Source: JARRNO01 sp037384885 (GTDB lineage Bacteria; Acidobacteriota; UBA4820; DSQY01). From it: 28,171 bases of DNA. The position numbers and the translations under genes were made by a program. The stretch lies in the NCBI GenBank assembly GCA_037384885.1, contig JARRNO010000002.1, positions 1-28,171 of the forward strand, written 5' to 3'. This document shows positions 22,799 through 28,171 of this stretch, piece after piece. Numbering within the stretch: the first letter of the stretch is position 1; every line of letters begins with the position of its first letter. The notes beneath the pieces are model-generated. The model did not search any database and was not told the origin of the DNA. It saw nothing but the letters and a program-made list of their open reading frames with translations.

Positions 22799-23374
22799 TC
22801 ATTCCTGGTCGATCAAGGCGCAGAGCAGATGGCCGAGCACGGCGTGAAACTCTTGGATTCGCGGCGTATCTTCGGCGCCGTATACCAAGGCAATGTCAGC
22901 GATACCGGCGATGTCGCCTCCGTCGCGGCCCAGAACCGCGATCGTCCGGCAGCCCGCCCTTTGGGCCTCCTCGAGCCCGAGCCGCACGTTTGGCGAACGA
23001 CCGGAGGTGGAAATCCCCACGGCTGCGTCTCCCTTTCGTGCGAGAGCCTGGACCTGCCTGGCGAAGACCTGGTCGTACCCGTAGTCGTTGGCGATGGCCG
23101 TCAGGGCGCTCGTGTCCGTCGTTAGAGCGATTCCCGCCAGCCCGCGCCGTTCCCGCTTGTAACGTCCCGACAATTCGGCCGCCCAGTGCTGGGCGTCCGC
23201 CGCGCTTCCGCCGTTGCCGAAGAAGAAAACCCTGCCTCCGCGGCCGAGACAGTCTTTGAGGAGGCGTGCCGCCTGGAGAATGTCCTCCTTCAGGGAGGTC
23301 AGAGATTCTTTCTGAGCTTCCAGGTTTTGAAGAATGAGCCTGCATTCATCTCGGTAAAGCGCGTCCAAGTCCAT
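22799..23374 (-). CDS. gmhA: D-sedoheptulose-7-phosphate isomerase, GmhA-like SIS-domain protein
   Basis: This 191-residue SIS-domain enzyme converts sedoheptulose-7-phosphate to D-glycero-D-manno-heptose-7-phosphate, the first step to ADP-heptose for LPS. Seen: FFGNGGSAADAQHWAAELSGRY with His63 and Glu67 at the metal/active site, TTDTSALTAIANDYGYDQVFARQ, ISTSGRSPNV, and RIQEFHAVLGHLLC with Gln174 and His182. These match GmhA rather than other SIS proteins. The start is ATG 23374, with GGAG 5 nt upstream, rather than 23410. It is divergent from aroDE, with a consensus -10 (TATAAT) in the shared region. The WaaF-like heptosyltransferase at 7329 would use the pathway's product. Confidence 0.93.
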   Translation of the reverse strand: MDLDALYRDECRLILQNLEAQKESLTSLKEDILQAARLLKDCLGRGGRVFFFGNGGSAADAQHWAAELSGRYKRERRGLAGIALTTDTSALTAIANDYGYDQVFARQVQALARKGDAAVGISTSGRSPNVRLGLEEAQRAGCRTIAVLGRDGGDIAGIADIALVYGAEDTPRIQEFHAVLGHLLCALIDQE

Positions 23375-23404
23375 CTCTACTCCGAATCCCTCGCGGGAAA
23401 TGGC

Positions 23405-23455
23405 TTTCAACTTTCAGAATGCTCCGATTATACTAGAATCATGGAACGCTTGGAA
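23405..23455. promoter_or_regulatory. Overlapping divergent promoters of gmhA and aroDE
   Basis: Minus strand: TTCCAA (23455-23450), 17 nt, TATAAT (23432-23427), leading to gmhA with a leader of about 45 nt. Plus strand: TATACT (23429-23434) with a weak -35 (TTTCAA, 23405-23410, 18 nt spacer). The two -10 boxes share bases, so polymerase cannot occupy both at once. The plus start would be at or next to the aroDE ATG (23441). Confidence 0.6.
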
Positions 23456-24841
23456 CCCATCATCGCAACGGTTACGGGACGAACGCCGGCCCTGCAGCGG
23501 GCGGCGGCGGAACGGGCTTTGAAGGCGGGCGCGGGGTGTGTGGAGTTCCGGATCGACACGCTCTCTCCTTCCGAATCGCCCGAATCGCTGCTGGACTTGG
23601 CCGGGAGACGGGCGGTTATCTTCGCCGGCAGCCGCAGGCGGACGATCGCGCGCGAACTGGAATTCTTCCGAACGGCCCAGGAGAGAGGGGCGTGGGTGGA
23701 CGTGCCCTATTCACCCGGGGCCCGGAACCGTGAGACCGGCCTGTCTCCCCGGCGTCTCATCCTGTCGTGGCATGATTTTGAGCGGACCCCGGACCTTACC
23801 GGCGTGCTGAGGGAGATGCGGCGGGTACATGCGGCTTGCTATAAACTGGTTCCCACCGCCCGGGATTTTGATGATGTGCTTTCGGTGAAGCGTCTTCTTC
23901 TATCCAAAGGTGAAGGGGGGCGGTTGTGCGCCTTTGCCATGGGGACTCCGGGCGTTCCCAGCCGGGTCTTGGCGCTTGCTTGGGGATCGGCGGCGATTTA
24001 TGCGTCGGCGCCGGGCTGCGCGGCAGGTGCTCCTGGGCAGATGCCGCTCGAAGAGCTTCTCTCCCACCGCCCCGGGGATCTGAGACCCGATGAGCCGCTG
24101 TACGGGCTCGTGGGATGGCCCCTTCCCTTCTCAATGACCCCCTTCTTTTTTAACGAGTGGCTCCAGAAGCGCGGCCTTCCGGGACGGTACCTGCGAATTC
24201 CCGTCAAACGCCTCGAGGCATTCCGGGTGCTGGCGCAAGAAATACCCCTTCAAGGCCTGGCTGTGACCCTCCCCCACAAGCAGGCGATCCTGTCTTACCT
24301 TACGGGCGCTTCCAGGCTTGTACGCAAGGCGGAAGCCTGCAATACGGTTCTGATGGAGGGTGAGGCCTTCTACGGAGTGAATACCGACGTGTTCGGCATC
24401 CGCCGGGCGCTGCACTCACTGCCGAAAGTGGGACTTCGGACCCTGGTGCTGGGCGCGGGCGGCGCCGCTTCGGCTGCCTTGCTGGCCCTTCACAGGCGCG
24501 GCCACTGCGCGGTGGCTGCCCGCAGGCCGGAGCAGGCCCGGGCGCTGGCGGACCGCTTCGGGAGTGTTGCTATCCCACTGCGTTCGCACTTAAATTGGGA
24601 TTGGGACCTCCTCGTGAACGCCACCCCTGTCGGCGCAGGCGGCGAGGGATCCCCGGTGGAAGCGGGGGAATTGTCGGGAAAGTGGGTTTTCGACATGGTG
24701 GTCCGGCGAGAGCGCACGCCGCTGGCCGCCGCAGCCGCCCGGCGCGGCCTCGGGGTGATCGAAGGGTTGGACATGCTTCGCGCCCAGGCCCGTCTCCAGT
24801 TCAAGCTTTGGACCCGCCGCAATCCGCCTCGACCTGATTGA
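23441..24841 (+). CDS. aroDE: Bifunctional 3-dehydroquinate dehydratase (type I)/shikimate dehydrogenase
   Basis: This 466-residue fusion catalyses two consecutive shikimate-pathway steps. The type I AroD half (about 1-215) has EFR (Glu35, Arg37), His111 (SWHDFERTPD), Schiff-base Lys135 (CYKLVPTARD) and APGQM near 198-201. The AroE half (about 218-466) has YGLVGWPLPFSMTP (Ser231/Thr233), Lys280 (VTLPHKQA), Asn301, Asp316 (NTDVFGI), the NADP loop LGAGGAASAA and the final GLDMLRAQARLQFKLWT. The VVRRERTPL segment replaces the usual YNPxxTPLL. ATG 23441 is the family-like start but has no Shine-Dalgarno sequence, and the -10 box ends 6 nt before it, so the transcript may be leaderless. It is followed by sodA/B after 93 nt. 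Confidence 0.95.
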   Translation: MERLEPIIATVTGRTPALQRAAAERALKAGAGCVEFRIDTLSPSESPESLLDLAGRRAVIFAGSRRRTIARELEFFRTAQERGAWVDVPYSPGARNRETGLSPRRLILSWHDFERTPDLTGVLREMRRVHAACYKLVPTARDFDDVLSVKRLLLSKGEGGRLCAFAMGTPGVPSRVLALAWGSAAIYASAPGCAAGAPGQMPLEELLSHRPGDLRPDEPLYGLVGWPLPFSMTPFFFNEWLQKRGLPGRYLRIPVKRLEAFRVLAQEIPLQGLAVTLPHKQAILSYLTGASRLVRKAEACNTVLMEGEAFYGVNTDVFGIRRALHSLPKVGLRTLVLGAGGAASAALLALHRRGHCAVAARRPEQARALADRFGSVAIPLRSHLNWDWDLLVNATPVGAGGEGSPVEAGELSGKWVFDMVVRRERTPLAAAAARRGLGVIEGLDMLRAQARLQFKLWTRRNPPRPD

Positions 24842-24934
24842 TCCATGCGCCCGAGGACATTCGTCCATTCCCGGGCGCCGGCTATACAGAGGAGAGCCCT
24901 CTCCGGGGCTTATGCAATCAGAGGAGGAGGATCC

Positions 24935-25552
24935 ATGACTTACGAAGTGAAAGTGCACCTCAAACCCATCGGCCTCAATGGAATCTCGGACGATCAAATC
25001 GCACAGCACTGGAAGCTCTACGAAGGCTACGTGAAACAGGCCAACAAGCTTCGTGAAGAGCTGGAAGCCGTGAGGAAGGAAGACAAGGGAGGGACCTCCT
25101 TTTATATGGACCGCCGCCGGCGTTTCGGTTTTGAATACAACGGCATGGTGCTCCACGAGTATTACTTCGGCAACCTGAAGGCCGGCGTGGACGAGCCTGT
25201 CTCCGATTCAAAGCTGAGGGTCGCGCTCCGAGAGGAATTCGGTTCGTTCGCAGATTGGAAGCAGGACTTTCTGAAAGCCGGCGCCACGCGCTCCATCGGA
25301 TGGGCCATCCTGTACATGGATCCGGCGACGGGCAACCTGACCAATCATTTTATCCAGGTCCACGAGGAAGGCCATCCGGCCGGATTCGAGCCCATTTTGG
25401 TCATGGACGTCTGGGAGCACGCCTACATGGTCGATTGGGGCGCCGGTGGGCGGTCCGACTACATGCAGGCCTTTTTCCAGAACGTGAACTGGCGCGCAGC
25501 GGAAGAGCGCTTCGAGGCCGTGAGGGCCGGGCGGCGGCTGTCCCGGCATTGA
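24935..25552 (+). CDS. Fe/Mn-type superoxide dismutase (divergent)
   Basis: This 205-residue cytoplasmic enzyme disproportionates superoxide. Metal ligands are all present: His25 (QHWKLYEGYV), His74 (MVLHEYYFGNL), Asp158 and His162 (MDVWEHAYMVDW). Tyr32 corresponds to the gateway Tyr. The N-terminus lacks the usual LPYAYDALEP helix start, and VHEEGHPAGF stands where MnSOD has the NQD loop, putting His143 at the place of the second-sphere Gln. Metal preference is therefore not predictable. The start is ATG 24935 with GGAGGAGG four bases upstream. It has no export signal. A repeat cluster lies between its stop and the ABC genes. Confidence 0.93.
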   Translation: MTYEVKVHLKPIGLNGISDDQIAQHWKLYEGYVKQANKLREELEAVRKEDKGGTSFYMDRRRRFGFEYNGMVLHEYYFGNLKAGVDEPVSDSKLRVALREEFGSFADWKQDFLKAGATRSIGWAILYMDPATGNLTNHFIQVHEEGHPAGFEPILVMDVWEHAYMVDWGAGGRSDYMQAFFQNVNWRAAEERFEAVRAGRRLSRH

Positions 25553-25576
25553 GGCAGCGGCTGGATGCCGTCCGGC

Positions 25577-25600
25577 AGCGGCCGCATCCCTGCGGCCGTT
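25577..25600 (+). repeat. GCGGCCG palindrome after the superoxide dismutase gene
   Basis: CGGCCGCATCCCTGCGGCCG: complementary CGGCCG arms around a short loop. Similar palindromes occur at 7025-7039, 12946-12961 and 17638-17654, always between genes. It might help end the sod transcript but has no U tract. Confidence 0.45.
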
Positions 25601-25618
25601 GGTTTCAATGAAGCCTGT

Positions 25619-25665
25619 AAGGTGGGCAATCGCAGCGCCAGCCGTTGCGCTGCCCACCCTACCTT
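25619..25665 (+). repeat. Long imperfect hairpin, GGTGGGCA...TGCCCACC type
   Basis: AAGGTGGGCA (25619-25628) pairs with TGCCCACC and beyond (25651-25665), with an inner CGCAGCG/CGTTGCG stem. Elements with GGTGGGCA arms recur in many bacterial genomes as small mobile-like repeats. Only one copy is in this window. Confidence 0.5.
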
Positions 25666-25668
25666 TCT

Positions 25669-25692
25669 GTGGGAGCGGCTTCCAGCCGCGAT
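25669..25692 (+). repeat. GTGG-type REP-like element, copy 3
   Basis: TGTGGGA, then GCGGCT-TCC-AGCCGC (perfect 6-bp stem, 3-nt loop), then CGA. It matches the inverted copy at 27-50 at all but one position. Its position just downstream of the palindrome and the long hairpin makes 25577-25692 a repeat cluster. Confidence 0.65.
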
Positions 25693-25766
25693 TGCTGCGA
25701 TGGCGTTCAATTCAAATTTTCAACCGCCGTTCGCCGGCTGCAGTGCGGTCCGGCCGCGAAGGAGCT

Positions 25767-26579
25767 TCACTCTTCCTTGCCGGCGGAGACTTCCATGCGC
25801 CTGATTTTCCAGCAGGCCAGAACAGAGAAAAGAATCAGGTAGAAAAAGAGGAAAGCGAAAGCGGCCGTCTTGCTCTCGGAGGCCGCCAGCATGTTGGCCA
25901 CCAGTCCGGTAGGATTGGTGGGCTGGGGGCAGAGCGTGTGCAGGTGGAAGAGGACGGTGAAGCGCTTCAAAAAGCCGGGGAGCCAGGCGACCAGGTTCTC
26001 CCAACCGAAGGCGACCAGGAACCCCCAGAAAAGCGGCTTCTTGAAGGCGAGCCCGATGAAGGAAAAGAGGGCCGTGTAAACGGCGACGCCCAGGACCGCC
26101 GTGACGAGATCCATGCCGAGCATGCCCAGGCCCCGGCCCAGTCCACCAGAGGCTGAAGCGCGCGTCAGAAGGAAGGACACGAACATGGACAGGCAGATGC
26201 CCAGGCCCAGAATGGCGGTCGTGGCCGCAAGCTTCACCAGGTAGAGGAGGCTTCGCGGAACGGGTCTTCCGAAAAGGTACCCGATGGTCCCGCCCTCCAC
26301 TTCATCGGCGATGGACGCCACGCCGAAAAACAGTGAGGCGAGAGGGATGAGAAAGGCGAGATAGTAGAGCACCACCAGCATATTGTAAAGCGTAAAGCCT
26401 CCCATCTCGACCGAAACCCCTTTGGAAATCAGAGCCTGGAGGAGAAGGGCGATGGCCCATGGGATGAGGGCGAGCAGGAGAAAGACGAGCCCTTTCACCG
26501 AGAACAAGACCTGCCGGACGGTGAACCCGAAAAGGGCCTTTACGGCTTCGTGCTGTCCCTTGAAAAGGCTTGCTGTCAT
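25767..26579 (-). CDS. ABC-2 type transporter permease
   Basis: This 270-residue protein has about six hydrophobic segments, e.g. FLLLALIPWAIALLLQALI, LVVLYYLAFLIPLASLFFG, AATTAILGLGICLSMFVSFLL and FAFLFFYLILFSVLACW. It has the ABC-2 pattern of an elbow helix before TM1 and a cytoplasmic loop with DEVEGGTIGYLFGRPVPRSLLY, common in such permeases. It is the third gene of an exporter operon with the ATPase at 26597. ATG 26579 has GGGAG just upstream. An alternative ATG at 26597 overlaps the ATPase stop as TGATG. The cargo is unknown; lipid, antibiotic or polysaccharide export or membrane maintenance are all possible. Confidence 0.88.
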   Translation of the reverse strand: MTASLFKGQHEAVKALFGFTVRQVLFSVKGLVFLLLALIPWAIALLLQALISKGVSVEMGGFTLYNMLVVLYYLAFLIPLASLFFGVASIADEVEGGTIGYLFGRPVPRSLLYLVKLAATTAILGLGICLSMFVSFLLTRASASGGLGRGLGMLGMDLVTAVLGVAVYTALFSFIGLAFKKPLFWGFLVAFGWENLVAWLPGFLKRFTVLFHLHTLCPQPTNPTGLVANMLAASESKTAAFAFLFFYLILFSVLACWKIRRMEVSAGKEE

Positions 26580-26596
26580 GCTCTCTCCCGAATTCA

Positions 26597-27511
26597 TCAC
26601 GCCACCAGATACTGGAAGACGGCGGCCAGGTTGTCGTCCAAGGGATTGAGGATTTCCAGGTCGAAGTCCCGGCCGGCAAGCAGCTTCCCCAACTCGGCGT
26701 AGAAGGCGCCGGCGTCTGTGACTTCGACCGTGAGGTTCCTCGCGTCTTCCCCGAATTCGAGGGATTTGACCATGGGCCAGGCGATGAGCGAGGCGCCGAG
26801 GTCCCTGCCGTCTCCGCAGCGCAGAAAGACCTTCAGCGGCCGGCTGGCAATGGCTTCACGGACCTCGGGGACTTCGCCGGAGGCGAGTACGCGTCCGTGG
26901 TGGAGCAGCAGGATCCGGGACGTCATGGCCTCCACTTCGTGAAGGACGTGCGACGAGACCACCACGCACTTTCCTTCGTTCCCCCATTTGCGGATCATCT
27001 TGATGGTCTGCGCGCGGCTCGGCGGGTCCATCCCGTTCAGGGGCTCGTCGAGGAGCAGCACCGCCGGATCGTGAACGAGGGCCTGCGCCATTTTTACCTT
27101 TTGCCGCATGCCCTTGCTCATTCTCCGGATCTTCTTGCGGCCCTCTCCGCCGAGCGCCACTTCTTCGAGCGCTTCGGAGGCCCGCCGCCGGGCTTCGCGC
27201 GCCGGAAGCCCCGAGAGCCGTCCCATGTAGGCCACGAAAGCTTCGCCCGTCAGTTCTTCATAGAACTTGTCAATGGAGGGACAGTACCCGAGCTTCCGCA
27301 GGGCCTCAGGGTTTCCGAAAATACGTGCTCCGTCCAGGGTGATCTTCCCGGTGGAAGGCTTGAGAAGGCCTCCCATCAGGTTCAGCAGCGTGCTCTTGCC
27401 CGCGCCGTTGACGCCCAGGAGCCCCGTCACGCCCGGTTCAAGCGCCAGGGAGACCCGGTTGATGCCCACGACGATCCCGTACCACTTGGAGACATTCTCC
27501 ACCCGGATCAT
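26597..27511 (-). CDS. ABC transporter ATP-binding protein
   Basis: This 304-residue ATPase powers the ABC-2 exporter made by the genes on both sides. Walker A is GVNGAGKST (33-41), the signature is MSKGMRQ (131-137; the usual LSGGQ is altered), Walker B is VLLLDEP (151-157), the D-loop is NGMDP, and the switch His is in VVVSSHVLHEVEAM. The Q-loop reads GYCPSID, with Ser79 where Gln is usual. A C-terminal extension of about 80 residues (from about 225) is like that of ABC-2 ATPases and probably regulatory. ATG 27511 is preferred (AAGGGGGG upstream); it overlaps the preceding permease stop by ATGA. An earlier in-frame start at 27643 overlaps that gene and is rejected. Confidence 0.93.
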   Translation of the reverse strand: MIRVENVSKWYGIVVGINRVSLALEPGVTGLLGVNGAGKSTLLNLMGGLLKPSTGKITLDGARIFGNPEALRKLGYCPSIDKFYEELTGEAFVAYMGRLSGLPAREARRRASEALEEVALGGEGRKKIRRMSKGMRQKVKMAQALVHDPAVLLLDEPLNGMDPPSRAQTIKMIRKWGNEGKCVVVSSHVLHEVEAMTSRILLLHHGRVLASGEVPEVREAIASRPLKVFLRCGDGRDLGASLIAWPMVKSLEFGEDARNLTVEVTDAGAFYAELGKLLAGRDFDLEILNPLDDNLAAVFQYLVA

Positions 27512-28171
27512 CGCAGGACCCCCCTTCTGTAGAACCGAAGCGCCAGGACGGCCAGGCTGACGATCACCATGAGCAGAAAGAAGACCGCCACGTGGAAATC
27601 GCCGAGGTGCCCCAACGGCCCCTTGGAATGGACGCCCAGACACATGAAGGCCAGGGCCTTAAGCTCTACGATGGGGCTGAAATACCAGACGAGGGACTTG
27701 TGGGTGATGGCCCAGAGAATACCGGATACGGCGGGTCCGAAAAAGAGGATTCCGATGAGGGCCAGGCCCACGATGCGCGGACTCCGTGACAGGGAAGAGA
27801 GCGCCAGGACGAATAGGACAAGGGATCCGATGCCCAGCAGAGCGTAAAGCAGGGTCCCCCAGAGGATCCGCGCGTGTTGCCACAGGAAGGGCACGTCGCC
27901 TGTCAGCCCGACTTGGAAGGTGACCACGATGACCGTGGGGACGAAGGTGAAGCCCACCAGAAAGACCCCCAGCGCCGCCGCCTTGGCCCAAAGGTACTGC
28001 GCCGGGCCGATCGCGCGTCCCAGGAACACTTCGAGGGTCTGTTCCTTCCGGTCGCGCGCCACCAGGCCCGACCCCACCCAGACCGACACGATGATCAGCA
28101 TGAAGGTGGTCCAGCCGTTGGAAAGAAGCTGTGCGATCCAGGCCTCGTCCATGGGCGGGAGCCTGCTCATC
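27508..28171 (-). CDS. ABC-2 type transporter permease, partial (start beyond right edge)
   Basis: At least 220 residues, open to the right edge of the window. Five hydrophobic segments are visible: near 23-38, 59-85, 102-127, 133-155 and 193-214 from the edge. The segment GSGLVARDRKEQTLEVFLGRAIGPAQYLWAK, between the first two, is the conserved ABC-2 cytoplasmic loop that normally follows TM2. TM1 and the true start are therefore likely beyond 28171, although an ATG sits at the edge. The ATGA overlap with the ATPase start suggests coupled translation. It is the partner of the permease at 25767 and forms a heteromeric exporter with it. Confidence 0.88.
   Translation of the reverse strand, partial: MSRLPPMDEAWIAQLLSNGWTTFMLIIVSVWVGSGLVARDRKEQTLEVFLGRAIGPAQYLWAKAAALGVFLVGFTFVPTVIVVTFQVGLTGDVPFLWQHARILWGTLLYALLGIGSLVLFVLALSSLSRSPRIVGLALIGILFFGPAVSGILWAITHKSLVWYFSPIVELKALAFMCLGVHSKGPLGHLGDFHVAVFFLLMVIVSLAVLALRFYRRGVLR

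Noticed and set aside
1..28171. CRISPR arrays, tRNA or rRNA genes, phage or insertion-sequence genes, toxin-antitoxin or defence loci
   Set aside because: No regularly spaced direct repeats, cloverleaf-like segments, transposase, integrase or defence domains were seen on reading both strands; the repeats present are short and irregularly spaced.

Overview
The window comes from a GC-rich Gram-negative bacterium. Outer-membrane heptose genes (a GmhA-like isomerase and a WaaF-like heptosyltransferase), a lipoprotein and several exported proteins support this. A type I AroD-AroE fusion, paired M16 peptidases, a Taq-type M32 carboxypeptidase and an HspR-controlled chaperone operon would fit a deep-branching lineage such as Acidobacteriota or Desulfobacterota. 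The sequence alone does not settle the phylum. Intergenic DNA is rich in short repeats, including three GTGG-type REP-like elements. No phage, insertion sequence, CRISPR array, tRNA or rRNA is visible.

Layout: 1-661 holds no convincing gene but has a REP-like element. 662-5547 (minus) is a compact heat-shock operon, transcribed dnaK, hsp20, dnaJ, hspR (MerR family), sigma-70 factor. A good sigma-70 promoter lies upstream of dnaK, and an HspR-type inverted repeat (HAIR, CTTGA-N11-TCAAG) overlaps its -35 and spacer. dnaJ carries an in-frame TAA just after the J domain, and a perfect 16-bp hairpin separates dnaK from hsp20. tgt (tRNA-guanine transglycosylase) is divergent. 6829-7328 is a mosaic of short repeats.

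7329-11869 (minus) is a tightly packed run: TPR membrane protein, class II aldolase, D-2-hydroxyacid dehydrogenase, membrane-anchored zinc-ribbon protein and heptosyltransferase. Next come an exported Cys/His protein with an internal duplication (plus), a cation diffusion facilitator (minus), an unrecognised exported protein (plus), thioredoxin reductase and M32 carboxypeptidase (minus), then a lipoprotein, an OsmC-family protein and a small membrane protein (plus). A convergent terminator closes the minus-strand M16 peptidase pair (catalytic plus non-catalytic subunit).

22799-28171: gmhA and aroDE are divergent from overlapping -10 boxes, and the aroDE transcript may be leaderless. An Fe/Mn superoxide dismutase follows (plus). 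The window ends in an ABC-2 exporter operon (minus; permease, ATPase, permease) whose first gene runs off the right edge.

Themes are protein quality control and envelope or redox stress: DnaK system, small Hsp, M16 and M32 peptidases, TrxB, OsmC and SOD. No wholly new defence or mobile system was seen. The most unusual items are the heat-shock circuit that includes its own sigma factor, the interrupted dnaJ, the duplicated Cys/His exported protein and the repeat families.
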